Assembly: GCA_910587755.1 (NCBI GenBank) | Contig: CAJUNZ010000042.1 | Location: 1 to 23,993 of the forward strand | Origin: an uncultured Acetatifactor sp. | GTDB lineage: Bacteria > Bacillota > Clostridia > Lachnospirales > Lachnospiraceae | DNA length: 23,993 nt | Direction of reading: 5' to 3' | In this document: piece after piece, positions 1 through 7,359 of the stretch | Layout of the letters: the number at the start of each line of letters is the position of its first letter | Numbering within the stretch: position 1 is the stretch's first letter | Program-made: the position numbers and the translations under genes | Notes under the pieces: generated by a model | Database searches by the model: none | The model's input: the letters and a program-made list of their open reading frames with translations, nothing else | What the model was told of the DNA's origin: nothing

Positions 1-59
1 TGCAGACCGCCAGCCAGGTGCTTTCACGAGTACACCACTGTAAATCCTGGCGGTCCGCA
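1..59 (-). repeat. 59-bp palindromic repeat, copy A
   Basis: The outer 13-nt arms (1-13 and 47-59) are complementary except for one position, enclosing about 33 nt. The reverse complement of this element matches the copy at 18847-18905 at 57 of 59 positions. Relative to transcription it lies 3' of the microcompartment operon, just as copy B lies 3' of pyrI, in the same orientation. It may be a dispersed intergenic palindrome, a 3'-UTR hairpin or a terminator-like element. The element starts at the window edge, so it could extend further left. Confidence 0.85.
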
Positions 60-94
60 GTATAATTCCCCAGGGTATCTCAATATCATCAGGG

Positions 95-110
95 ATAGTA
101 TCCGTACTAT
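95..110. other. Small stem-loop downstream of the BMC operon
   Basis: ATAGTA (95-100) and TACTAT (105-110) form a perfect 6-bp stem around a TCCG loop, 3' of the last microcompartment gene. No T-tract follows, so it is not a clear intrinsic terminator. Together with the 59-bp repeat it makes up most of the 125 bp after the final stop codon. Confidence 0.4.
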
Positions 111-125
111 GGGGACAATTCCCTG

Positions 126-674
126 TCACAGAATGGATCTGCAGATCTGGGGATCAGGACGGGCGATCACACTGGAATCCAGGTACATGCCGCTTCCGGA
201 GACACTTTCCTTCGCCCTGGCAATGGCCGCCTCCACGGCGGAAACCTCCCCGCAGAGGAATACATAGGATTTGCCGCACATGCCCTTGGCGATCCGCAGC
301 TCAATCAGTTCCACCTCCGCGGTCTTGGCCGCCGCATCCGCCGCCACTATGATGGCTGCCGCGTCAAAGGTCTCCAGTATCCCCAGGGAGCGGACTTCCT
401 CCACATGGGTGGTGCCGTATATGGCGGGATAAATGCCCTCATGGGGATTGCCCAGGACAAAGCTGTCAATCAGCTGCTCCCCGTACTGCACCTTGGCCGT
501 CTCCACCGCCGCATCCACGGCGCTGAGATCCCCTTTGATCAGCGCAATATATTTACCCGGGCACACCGCCTGAGCCTCCACCAGTTCCACCGCCGCCGTC
601 TTGACCATGGCATCCGCCGCAGTGACCCCCGCGGAAACTGTCTTGAATTCAATCATTCCCAACGCTTTGCTCAT
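126..674 (-). CDS. pduT: PduT-like trimeric (BMC-T) shell protein
   Basis: This 182-aa protein has two tandem BMC domains, roughly residues 1-90 and 95-182. The first begins near ALGMIEF and the second near SLGILETFDA. Trimers of such proteins occupy the facets of microcompartment shells. Cys38 in the motif AVCPGKYIALI sits where PduT proteins hold the cysteine that, in the known trimers, binds a [4Fe-4S] cluster at the central pore. The start is supported by CAGGAGG ending 7 nt before the ATG. It is the last gene of the operon, 19 nt after the PduS-like gene, repeating the pduS-pduT pairing of pdu operons. I infer that it passes electrons between the lumenal PduS-like protein and the cytosol. 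It is the only trimeric shell protein in the window. Confidence 0.92.
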   Translation of the reverse strand: MSKALGMIEFKTVSAGVTAADAMVKTAAVELVEAQAVCPGKYIALIKGDLSAVDAAVETAKVQYGEQLIDSFVLGNPHEGIYPAIYGTTHVEEVRSLGILETFDAAAIIVAADAAAKTAEVELIELRIAKGMCGKSYVFLCGEVSAVEAAIARAKESVSGSGMYLDSSVIARPDPQICRSIL

Positions 675-693
675 GGAATGCCTCCTGCCTTTC

Positions 694-2052
694 TTAAGTC
701 ATAGGACTCCCTACTGCCGCAACCGTAATATACCTGTCCGTGACTTCCTGCACCACCCCGTCCAGGGAAGCATGGATTCCCACGCTGAGCCCTTCCGCCG
801 GTGCGCCGATGCACTCTCCCCTCTGCACCCGGGCTCCCTTTTCCACCACTGGCACCGCAGGGGCTCCGATATGCTGGCTCAGCAGAATCTTCACCTTCCG
901 TATCCTATCCCCCTGTCTCCAGAAACTCTCCGGCTGCAGAGGAGCCTCCACGTCATACCGGGCCAGTCCCAGCCTGGCCTTAAGTCTCTCCTCAGGTACC
1001 CGCCGGTACTCCCTGCCTTTTTTCACAGGATCCGGCGCCGTATCCGGGGGCAGCTTCACCCCCGCCTTCCTGAGACCCCCTTTGTAATCCGCGATCAGGC
1101 TCCTGGGAGAGAGCCCCTGGGGACAGGAGAAATTCTCACACAGGCCGCAGGAACTGCAGGCCAGAGTGTTCACAAACACCTGGGTATCCTGAAAATCCTG
1201 GTTGGCGGCGCTGCGCATAAACCGATGGGGCTCAATGGGATGCCCCAGCGCATGGCGGGGACAGAGACTGGTACAGGTCTCGCACTGGCAGCAGCAGGAG
1301 GCGGCCCGCTTCAGGTCTATGGCCGCGTTCCGATCCTTGCGCCGCACCAGAGTATGGGACTTGTCCAGTACAATCACCGCGTTGGTAGTCTTTGTCACCA
1401 GCGCCGTCTCCTCCGCCAGATTCCCCATCATGGGGCCTCCCACCAGATAGGCGGGATCCTTCACCGTAATTTCCCCTGCCAGGGAAACCACATCCCCAAT
1501 GGAGGCGCCCAGGGGCACCCGCACCGTCAGAGGATGCTCCACCTCCCCCACCACGGTGACAAGCTTGTCCACCACGGGAATCTGCTGCTCCAGAGCCCGG
1601 TAAATATTGTATACCGTCTCCACATTGAACACCGCAGCACCCTCCTCAATGGGCAGTCCCCCGGGACGTATCACCCGGCCCGTGGCCTCATAGATCAGCA
1701 CCACCTCGTCCCCCATGGGATAGGCGCTCTCCAGCAGGTGCACGCTCATATTGGGGTAAGCATCAATATATCTGTCAATGGCCTTTCGGGCCCCCTTGTA
1801 TTCTCTCTTTATGCCGATAACAGCCTTTTCGGCCCCCACTGTCCGGGCCATCAGGTCAAAAGCACGCAGAATTTCTTCCGCATGCTGCTCCAGAAGCTGT
1901 CTGTGGAGCTTCAGGAGGGGCTCACATTCGGCGCAGTTGAGCAGGATGACTTCTGTGCGCATGTCCAGTTTCCCGTAGGCCGGGAAACCTGCCCCTCCTG
2001 CCCCTGCCACACCGGACTCCCGCAGGATCTGTTTTAATTCCTGTAATTCCAT
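694..2052 (-). CDS. pduS: PduS-like Fe-S flavoprotein (RnfC family)
   Basis: This protein of about 452 aa resembles RnfC/PduS. The N-terminus has a glycine-rich nucleotide/flavin motif (GAGGAGFPAYGKL, about residues 16-28). Two four-cysteine [4Fe-4S] motifs follow in the middle (CCQCETCTSLCP and CSSCGLCENFSCP), and the C-terminus has a barrel-sandwich-like region. There are no membrane segments, so it is a soluble relative of RnfC. In B12-dependent Pdu organelles PduS is a cobalamin reductase. No cobalamin enzyme is seen here, so I infer a role in NADH oxidation or electron export with PduT. I chose ATG at 2052, which has GGAAG about 8 nt upstream. A GTG at 2085 overlapping the pduN stop is an alternative that adds 11 residues. 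Confidence 0.88.
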   Translation of the reverse strand: MELQELKQILRESGVAGAGGAGFPAYGKLDMRTEVILLNCAECEPLLKLHRQLLEQHAEEILRAFDLMARTVGAEKAVIGIKREYKGARKAIDRYIDAYPNMSVHLLESAYPMGDEVVLIYEATGRVIRPGGLPIEEGAAVFNVETVYNIYRALEQQIPVVDKLVTVVGEVEHPLTVRVPLGASIGDVVSLAGEITVKDPAYLVGGPMMGNLAEETALVTKTTNAVIVLDKSHTLVRRKDRNAAIDLKRAASCCCQCETCTSLCPRHALGHPIEPHRFMRSAANQDFQDTQVFVNTLACSSCGLCENFSCPQGLSPRSLIADYKGGLRKAGVKLPPDTAPDPVKKGREYRRVPEERLKARLGLARYDVEAPLQPESFWRQGDRIRKVKILLSQHIGAPAVPVVEKGARVQRGECIGAPAEGLSVGIHASLDGVVQEVTDRYITVAAVGSPMT

Positions 2053-2081
2053 CTCATCCACTTCCTTCATCCGCCGTCTGC

Positions 2082-2327
2082 TCACTCGTCCACGATACCC
2101 ACGATTGCGGCGTCCACAGGGACATTTTCCATCCCCACCCTGGCGGCGCTTCCCATGGCCACCAGAACGGTCTCGCCGATTCCAGCGCCTATGTTGTCGA
2201 TGGCCACAAACCGTCCCCTGCCCGCAGACATCTCCTCCAGGGGCTCCACAATCATAAATTTGTTCCCTATGAGTCTCTCGCTTTTGCGGGTGGAGACAAT
2301 GCTCCCCACAACCTTACCTACCACCAT
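2082..2327 (-). CDS. pduN: EutN/CcmL/PduN pentameric vertex protein
   Basis: This 81-aa protein begins MVVGKVVGSIVSTRK, the typical start of the EutN/CcmL/PduN family, and ends in a segment like VPVDAAIVGIVD. Pentamers of this family cap the twelve vertices of the shell. The ATG at 2327 is preceded by GGAGGAGA at good spacing, which is better than the upstream TTG at 2345. It is the only vertex protein in the locus, which suits a single type of compartment. It lies between pduL and the pduS-like gene, so shell and redox genes share one transcript. Confidence 0.93.
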   Translation of the reverse strand: MVVGKVVGSIVSTRKSERLIGNKFMIVEPLEEMSAGRGRFVAIDNIGAGIGETVLVAMGSAARVGMENVPVDAAIVGIVDE

Positions 2328-2328
2328 G

Positions 2329-2460
2329 CTATGTATCTCCTCCAAGCCCTCCGGGCCGCTTGAGAACTTTCCTCCCGACCGGTATCCGGTATTCGTTCAG
2401 CCGGGACTGCCCCCGGCTGAACTGATCCCCGGCCCGCAGCTTCAGCCCCGCCGGGGTCAC
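2329..2460 (-). CDS. Possible 43-aa basic small ORF between pduL and pduN
   Basis: A GTG start overlaps the pduL stop as GTGA, and the frame stays open for 43 codons to a TAG ending one base before the pduN ATG. The product would be rich in Arg and Lys (it includes LKLRAGDQFSRG and YRIPVGRKVLKR), and no family is recognised. The tight fit at both ends resembles translational coupling. The high GC content and the hairpin inside make a chance ORF equally likely. It could also be a decayed extension of pduL: the stretch GLKLRA also occurs inside PduL. Confidence 0.22.
   Translation of the reverse strand: MTPAGLKLRAGDQFSRGQSRLNEYRIPVGRKVLKRPGGLGGDT
2396..2421 (-). other. Intercistronic GC-rich hairpin, pduL-pduN
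   Basis: TTCAGCCGGG and CCCGGCTGAA form a perfect 10-bp stem with a 6-nt loop in the transcript between pduL and pduN. No U-run follows, so it is not an intrinsic terminator. It may affect mRNA stability or processing, or relative protein yield. Confidence 0.6.
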
Positions 2461-3116
2461 TGTCTGAGAATCGTCACTATATCCCCGGACTTGATCTGGC
2501 TGGCGTTGGCCTCGTCGGTGTCAATGTGCATCTCCAGGGTAAAGCTCTCGTCCACCCGGATCTTCACCTGCCGGAACACGGTCCCTCTCTCATTGTCCGC
2601 CCTCACGGACACATAGTCTCCGTCCCGGACTCCTGCGGCCGCCGCGTCGGCAGGGGTCATGTGAATATGGCGCATGGCCACAATGCAGCCCTCCTCCAGG
2701 TAGAGAGCTCCCTTGGGCCCCACCACCGCTATGGGGGCGCTTCCGGCTGTGTCTCCGGACTCCCGCAGAGGCGCCGCCACCCCCAGTTTCATGGCGTCCG
2801 TGGCGGATATCTCCAGCTGGGACGCCTTCCGCACCGGCCCCAGCACCCTCACATTCTCAATGGCCCGCAGCTTCAGCCCCACCACGGTCACTGTCTCATT
2901 ACAGGCATACTGCCCGCCCATAAGATCCTTTTTCTTTGTGAGCCGGTATCCGGCTCCGAACAGGGCCTCCACATGTTCCTGTGTCAGGTGGATATGCCTT
3001 GCGGATACCCCCACCGGCACCTGAAAACCCTCCCCCTTCTCCTCCATAGCCCCCATGGCCTGGAGTACCAGCCGGGTGATCATTTCCACTGTCTGCTGTT
3101 CCATGCTCGTTCCCAT
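2457..3116 (-). CDS. pduL: PduL-type phosphate propanoyltransferase
   Basis: PduL converts propionyl-CoA and phosphate to propionyl-phosphate and CoA, recycling CoA inside the shell. Two metal-binding histidine motifs of the family are visible, SARHIHLTQEH near the N-terminal third and MRHIHMTPADA in the second half. They belong to two related beta-barrel domains. The N-terminus (MEQQTVEMITRLVLQAMG) is an amphipathic helix like known encapsulation peptides, joined by a short linker. Start choice is uncertain: ATG 3116 follows GGGAGG closely, while ATGs at 3137 and 3104 are alternatives. No acetate/propionate kinase gene is present in the window, so propionyl-phosphate must be used by a kinase encoded elsewhere. 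Confidence 0.92.
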   Translation of the reverse strand: MGTSMEQQTVEMITRLVLQAMGAMEEKGEGFQVPVGVSARHIHLTQEHVEALFGAGYRLTKKKDLMGGQYACNETVTVVGLKLRAIENVRVLGPVRKASQLEISATDAMKLGVAAPLRESGDTAGSAPIAVVGPKGALYLEEGCIVAMRHIHMTPADAAAAGVRDGDYVSVRADNERGTVFRQVKIRVDESFTLEMHIDTDEANASQIKSGDIVTILRQ

Positions 3117-3174
3117 CTGTCCTCCCACTGTGCCCATCCTGTCCGCAAATCCTTCTCTTCAGCCGGGACAGCGC

Positions 3175-3555
3175 TTATTCCTTGGGCAGAATCATCTCCA
3201 CGTCACTGTGGGGCCTGGGAATCACATGGGTCGCCACCAGTTCGCCCAGCTTGGAAGCGCTGGCTGCGCCGGCCTCCACGGAAGATTTCACCGCTCCCAC
3301 ATCTCCACGCACCATCACGGTCACAAGGCCGGAACCAATCTTCTCCGTGCCCACCAGGCTGACATTTGCAGCCTTACACATGGCGTCCGCCGCCTCTATC
3401 GCAGCCACCAGACCTCTTGTCTCCACCATTCCCAATGCTTCCTGTGCCATTTTCTTCTCCTCCTGAACCTGTTCTGCAGCCCCTTCCGCCGCCTTTGCCC
3501 TGCTCTTTTGAGAGACTGCCGGCGGGCTGCCCTGTGCTGATCTTTTTCTCTTCAT
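3175..3555 (-). CDS. Hexameric BMC-H shell protein with possible N-terminal extension
   Basis: The core, from ATG 3450, is a 91-aa canonical PduA/PduJ-like BMC-H protein starting MAQEALGMVETRG, with the pore motif KIGSG. It is about 82% identical (75 of 91 residues) to the BMC-H at 3996-4271. The frame stays open upstream to an ATG at 3555 that overlaps the previous gene's stop (ATGA). This adds 35 residues that are basic at first (MKRKRS), then Ala/Glu/Lys/Gln-rich. The internal ATG has a perfect AGGAGG 8 nt upstream; the outer ATG has a weaker AGGA. Both long and short forms may be made, in the way PduB/PduB' are known to be. The short form alone (3175-3450) is the conservative reading. Confidence 0.88.
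   Translation of the reverse strand: MKRKRSAQGSPPAVSQKSRAKAAEGAAEQVQEEKKMAQEALGMVETRGLVAAIEAADAMCKAANVSLVGTEKIGSGLVTVMVRGDVGAVKSSVEAGAASASKLGELVATHVIPRPHSDVEMILPKE
3459..3464 (-). promoter_or_regulatory. Strong internal ribosome-binding site in BMC-H gene
   Basis: AGGAGG lies 8 nt before the ATG at 3450, inside an open frame that starts at 3555. It decides the start of the short shell protein and suggests two products from one gene. Confidence 0.8.
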
Positions 3556-3890
3556 ACTTCCTGAATCGTCTGCTCGTCAAGCGAGTGTTCCTGTGTCTGT
3601 TTTCCCATAAACCTGCCGGCGCTCAGCTCAATAAGCCGCATGGTCTCGCTGTGGGGATTGGCGATAACGCCAAAGGCCACAGGTTTCTTGATGGCCCGGC
3701 TCTTCACCGCCTCCACCGCCTCCGTCACGGACGCCACGTCCCCTTTCACAATAATTGTGGCCAGACGTCCTCCCAGCTTTCTCTCCCAGGTGGCCAGTTC
3801 CACGCCGGATGTCTTGCACATGATATCCAGGGCATCCACCGCGGCAGTGACTCCTTGTATCTCAATAAAACCCAGTGATATACCGCTCAT
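3552..3890 (-). CDS. BMC-H shell protein with C-terminal extension
   Basis: This 112-aa protein has a single BMC domain (about residues 4-90, starting SLGFIEIQGVTAAVDA) and a 20-residue polar tail rich in Gln, Glu and Asp. The pore region reads KLGGRLATI in place of the KIGSG of its neighbours, so its pore chemistry probably differs. The start has AAAGGAG 7 nt upstream. The stop overlaps the ATG of the next gene as ATGA, which suggests translational coupling. Its specific role is not clear from sequence. The tail could contact cargo or neighbouring tiles. Confidence 0.9.
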   Translation of the reverse strand: MSGISLGFIEIQGVTAAVDALDIMCKTSGVELATWERKLGGRLATIIVKGDVASVTEAVEAVKSRAIKKPVAFGVIANPHSETMRLIELSAGRFMGKQTQEHSLDEQTIQEV

Positions 3891-3907
3891 TTTCCGGCTC
3901 CTTTGCC

Positions 3908-3941
3908 GGGGCGTGTCCGAAAAAAATGTTCTCCACGCCCC
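3908..3941 (-). other. Intercistronic hairpin between BMC-H genes
   Basis: GGGGCGTG (3908-3915) and CACGCCCC (3934-3941) can form an 8-bp stem with an 18-nt loop in the 105-nt gap between two shell genes. The T-run on the minus strand lies in the loop, not after the stem, so this is not a terminator. Confidence 0.5.
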
Positions 3942-3995
3942 CTACTCCGTTCTTGCTGACAGCTCTCTGTTATGTAGAGCCCCGTACACAGCCCG

Positions 3996-4271
3996 TCAGA
4001 TCTTGGGCAGTATCTTCTCCACATCATTGTGAGGCCTGGGGATCACATGAGCCGCCACCAGTTCGCCCAGCCTGGTGGCCGCTGCGGAACCGCTCTCCAC
4101 GGCAGCTTTCACCGCGCCTACGTCCCCCCGCACCATGACGGTCACAAGGCCGGAACCAATCTTCTCCGTGCCCACAAGCGTCACCTCCGCGGACTTTGTC
4201 ATGGCGTCAGCCGCCTCAATGGCCGCTGTCAATCCCCTTGTCTCTACCATTCCCAATGCTTCCTGTGCCAT
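3996..4271 (-). CDS. pduA: Canonical hexameric BMC-H shell protein (PduA/PduJ-like)
   Basis: This 91-aa BMC-H protein starts MAQEALGMVETRGLTAA. It has the KIGSG pore loop of PduA-type hexamers that pass small metabolites such as 1,2-propanediol, and the usual C-terminal HVIPRPHNDVEKILP. It is a close paralogue of the shell protein at 3175-3450 (16 differences in 91 residues), which points to recent duplication. AAAGGAG precedes the ATG at good spacing. The two copies probably form the bulk of the facets. Confidence 0.94.
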   Translation of the reverse strand: MAQEALGMVETRGLTAAIEAADAMTKSAEVTLVGTEKIGSGLVTVMVRGDVGAVKAAVESGSAAATRLGELVAAHVIPRPHNDVEKILPKI

Positions 4272-4295
4272 TTCTTTCTCCTTTCCACTGCTCCT

Positions 4296-4310
4296 CCCGG
4301 TTCCCCCGGG
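4296..4310 (-). other. Short GC-rich intercistronic hairpin
   Basis: CCCGG (4296-4300) and CCGGG (4306-4310) form a 5-bp stem with a 5-nt loop in the 83-nt gap between two shell genes. It is short and could be chance, but is similarly placed to the hairpins at 2396-2421 and 3908-3941. Confidence 0.3.
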
Positions 4311-4354
4311 CTTTGTGTGTCTCTCTTCTCTCTTTTTATGCCTGTCTGCTCTTC

Positions 4355-4669
4355 TCAGTTCCTGTCAAAGGCATTCAGCTTCAGCATCTTTACCGTATCC
4401 GGGGTGGGCCTTGCAATGATATGCCTCTGAACCACGCCGGTGAGGGACCTGGCCGCAGCCTCCCCCGCCTCCATGGCCGCCTCCACCGCAGCCACGCTTC
4501 CCCGGAACTTGACTGTCACCAGAAGGGGCACCGGCAGGGCATCCGCATTGGCTGGCTTGTTCTTATCAAACGTCTCAAGCCTCACGTCCGCCGCCTTGCA
4601 GCCCGCGTCCGCCGCCAGGAATGCGCAGACCAGTCCGTATACCTCCAGAATTCCTACTGCTTCTTCCAT
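4355..4669 (-). CDS. Divergent BMC-H shell protein with internal insertion
   Basis: This 104-aa single BMC-domain protein begins EEAVGILEVYGLVCAFLAADA. It differs from its neighbours by a longer polar/Pro loop where the pore strand should be (about DKNKPANADALPVPLL), before VTVKFRGSVAAVEAA. The C-terminus (HIIARPTPDTVKMLKL) is standard. The insertion probably changes the pore or the concave face. GAGGTG lies 7 nt before the ATG. It is the first shell gene transcribed after the enzymes. I cannot match it to a named family such as GrpU or EutS with confidence. Confidence 0.88.
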   Translation of the reverse strand: MEEAVGILEVYGLVCAFLAADAGCKAADVRLETFDKNKPANADALPVPLLVTVKFRGSVAAVEAAMEAGEAAARSLTGVVQRHIIARPTPDTVKMLKLNAFDRN

Positions 4670-4706
4670 TAAGCCACCTCAATCCCGCACTCCTGTGCCA
4701 AAGCTC

Positions 4707-5912
4707 TTATTTATTGATGACCGCAATCTTCAGCCCCTTCATGGCCAGATTCGTCTTCAGGGCTTCGTTGATCTCCTCCAGAGGATACGTGTGGGTGATC
4801 AGCTTCTCCATGGGAAGCCCCATCCTCTTGGCGCTCTTGAGGAAATCAAACGTGGTGGCGTAATCCCTGAGAGTATACACCCAGGATCCCACCGTGGTAA
4901 TCTCCTTGGAGCAGATGTCAAAGTGAGGGTTGATGGTCGCATCCCCGCCGTTGATGAAAAATCCCAGCTCGCAGAGCCCGCCGCCGTTGCGGATAAATTT
5001 ATAGATATTGGAATGTCCCCCAGGAGAACCGGTACACTGGAAGGCAAAGTCTGCCAGATGTCCCTCACCCTTCTCCTGCACCGCCGCCGTCAGAGCCTCA
5101 ATGCCCTTGTGTTCCTTAAAGTTCACCGTGTCGGAAGCCCCCAGTTCCCTGGCGAAATCCAGACGCATCTGCTCCCCGTCCACAGCGATGATCTTGTTGA
5201 TGCCCATGGTCCGCAGAATGGCAATGCAGATAAGGCCGATGGGGCCGCAGCCCTGTACCACAACCCTGCTGTTAAAGCGCAGGATCCCCGTGCTCTTGGC
5301 CCGCTCCACCGCATGGATCAGCACCGCGCAGGGCTCAATGAGAACCCTGGAGTACAGGTCCAGATCACTTACATTGAACACAGTGGAGCCGCCCCTGATA
5401 AGGATATAATCGGCAAACCATCCATTCAGATGGATATCGTCGTCAGGAAGAAGCCCGTACACATCGGCTCCCCCTACGTTCTGCTTGTTCAGGTCGAACA
5501 TGGTAATGTCCGGGTTGTCCTTAAAAATCATACAGGTGACTACTTTGTCTCCCAGTTTCAGGCTCTTTCCCGCGCTGTCCGTCTTCACGTTCTTTCCCAT
5601 CTTCACGATCTCGCCGGTGCCCTCATGTCCCAGGGCCACAGGGATCAGGCCGAAGGGATCCCGCTTGAACTCGTGGGCGTCCGTACCGCAGACGCCGCAT
5701 CCTTCCACTTTTACCAGGATATCATCATCTCCCACCGGGGGCATGGGGTACTCTTTCACCTCAAAACGCTCCAGGCCGGTGAGAACCGCCACATGAGCCG
5801 TCTGGGGAATGCTGCCCCCTGCCTGGGACGTATTCCCGCCGGAAGCCGCTCCGCCCGCCATATTGGCAAGCACCTGTTTCACTATCTCTTCTATCTGTGC
5901 CGTATCAGCCAT
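4707..5912 (-). CDS. Zinc-dependent alcohol dehydrogenase, microcompartment cargo
   Basis: This 401-aa medium-chain dehydrogenase probably reduces propionaldehyde to 1-propanol, regenerating NAD+ for PduP. It may also reduce lactaldehyde to 1,2-propanediol. Residues 1-18 (MADTAQIEEIVKQVLANM) form an encapsulation-peptide-like helix. A Gly/Ser linker to about residue 36 joins it to the enzyme. Catalytic-zinc residues are visible as GCGVCGTD (Cys75), GHE (His96/Glu97) and EPC further on. The NAD-binding glycine motif is GCGPIG. The four-cysteine structural-zinc loop of classical ADHs is absent. The frame is open upstream, but AGGAGG just before ATG 5912 fixes the start. PduQ-type iron ADHs usually fill this role in pdu operons; here a zinc MDR enzyme does. 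Confidence 0.92.
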   Translation of the reverse strand: MADTAQIEEIVKQVLANMAGGAASGGNTSQAGGSIPQTAHVAVLTGLERFEVKEYPMPPVGDDDILVKVEGCGVCGTDAHEFKRDPFGLIPVALGHEGTGEIVKMGKNVKTDSAGKSLKLGDKVVTCMIFKDNPDITMFDLNKQNVGGADVYGLLPDDDIHLNGWFADYILIRGGSTVFNVSDLDLYSRVLIEPCAVLIHAVERAKSTGILRFNSRVVVQGCGPIGLICIAILRTMGINKIIAVDGEQMRLDFARELGASDTVNFKEHKGIEALTAAVQEKGEGHLADFAFQCTGSPGGHSNIYKFIRNGGGLCELGFFINGGDATINPHFDICSKEITTVGSWVYTLRDYATTFDFLKSAKRMGLPMEKLITHTYPLEEINEALKTNLAMKGLKIAVINK

Positions 5913-5970
5913 TTTTCTGCTCCTCCTTTCCTGTGCCGAAGCCTGTAACCACACCAAAAACCAGTTCCTG

Positions 5971-7359
5971 CTATCGTATGCACAGACTGTCCGCCATAAC
6001 ACAGCGCCTGCTCTTGGTAAAGGATTTGGCGCTGGTAAGGCCCTCGCCCGTGCGGCTTGCGATGGTAAATGTGCAGTAGCCTTCCCCGCCGAAACCCAGG
6101 GCCGCGTAGGAAGGAGCATTTTTCACCAGGATCGCCGTGTCTATCTCCCGGGCATATTTTGTAATGTTGTCAATGTTCTTGGAGTGAATATGTGCGGAAT
6201 GGCGGTTGCCATGTTCCAGCCACAGGGCCTTCTCAATGGCATCGTCTATGTCTTTCGCCCGCACCAGGCCCAGAATGGGCATCATCAGCTCCTCCGCAAT
6301 CAGAGGATGCTCTTTCTCCCCCTCAAACACGATACAGCGGATATCCGCAGGGGCATTCACCCCGATCATCCCCAGAAGGGTCCTTGCATCCCGGCCCACA
6401 CACTTTCGGTTGAGTCCCTTGGGGGTCAGCACCGTGGCCGCCAGCCGCTCCTGCTCCTGCCGGGAGATGAGATAACAGCCCTGCTCGGATATCATATAGT
6501 GCATCAGTTCGTCGGCCACAGAGTCCACCGCCACAATCTCTTTCTCTGCAATACAGGGCAGATTGTTGTCAAAGGTACACCCGTTCACAATGTCCTGGGC
6601 CGCTTTCCTCACATCCGCCGTCTCGTCCACCAGTGCCGGGGGATTGCCCGCCCCTGCGCCAATACCCCGCTTCCCGGAGGAAAGCACCGCCGTCACCACG
6701 CCGGGCCCGCCGGTGGCCACAATCAGGGGGATGTCTTTGTGTTTCATCATAATGTCGCTGGTGTCCAGGGTGGGACTTACCACCGTGCAGGCCACATTGT
6801 CCGGACCTCCGGCCTCCATGGATGCCTCATTGATCATATTCAGGGCATAAATGGAGGTCTTGATGGCCTGAGGATGGGGATTGAACACCACCGTATTGCC
6901 CGCCGCGATCATGCCGATGGAATTGCAGATGACGGTCTCGCTGGGATTTGTGCAGGGGGTGATGGCGCCGATGACGCCAAAAGGCCCCATCTCAATCAGC
7001 GTCAGGCCCCTGTCCCCGGACCAGGCCGTGGTGGTGAGATCCTCCGTCCCCGGAGTCTTGTCCGCCACCAGACGGTGCTTGAGAATCTTATGTCCCACAT
7101 TGCCCATGCCTGTCTCGTCCACACCCATCCGCGCCAAAATCTCCGCATTTTCATGGGTCTTCCTGCGGATATTGCCGATGATCTGTTCCCTCTGGTCAAG
7201 GGACATCCTGCGGATCCGGGCCTGGGAGGCTTTGGCGGCGGCAATGGCATCGTTCATATCAGTAAAAATGCCATGCTTTCTCTCCGCAGGTTCCGCAATC
7301 TGCATCTTCGCTATCACTTCCTGTACAATGTCCTGTACCAGGCTTTCCTTTACAAGCAC
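5971..7359 (-). CDS. pduP: CoA-acylating propionaldehyde dehydrogenase (PduP type)
   Basis: This 462-aa enzyme oxidises propionaldehyde with NAD+ and CoA to propionyl-CoA. The catalytic cysteine is Cys269 in the motif FDNNLPCIAEKE. GPFGVIGAITPCTNP and the ATGGPGVV region match the aldehyde dehydrogenase fold. Residues 1-20 (MLVKESLVQDIVQEVIAKMQ) form an encapsulation-peptide-like helix. The start is a GTG at 7359 with GAGGAGGT about 7 nt upstream. It overlaps the stop of the preceding gene by 10 nt, so the two are coupled. It shares the lumen with the alcohol dehydrogenase, and the pair can recycle NAD(H) internally. Confidence 0.94.
   Translation of the reverse strand: MLVKESLVQDIVQEVIAKMQIAEPAERKHGIFTDMNDAIAAAKASQARIRRMSLDQREQIIGNIRRKTHENAEILARMGVDETGMGNVGHKILKHRLVADKTPGTEDLTTTAWSGDRGLTLIEMGPFGVIGAITPCTNPSETVICNSIGMIAAGNTVVFNPHPQAIKTSIYALNMINEASMEAGGPDNVACTVVSPTLDTSDIMMKHKDIPLIVATGGPGVVTAVLSSGKRGIGAGAGNPPALVDETADVRKAAQDIVNGCTFDNNLPCIAEKEIVAVDSVADELMHYMISEQGCYLISRQEQERLAATVLTPKGLNRKCVGRDARTLLGMIGVNAPADIRCIVFEGEKEHPLIAEELMMPILGLVRAKDIDDAIEKALWLEHGNRHSAHIHSKNIDNITKYAREIDTAILVKNAPSYAALGFGGEGYCTFTIASRTGEGLTSAKSFTKSRRCVMADSLCIR

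Noticed and set aside
4707..6119. Longer start for the alcohol dehydrogenase (69 extra residues)
   Set aside because: The extension is Arg/Ala-rich, overlaps the pduP gene, and lies upstream of a strong AGGAGG site and a typical encapsulation-peptide start at 5912.
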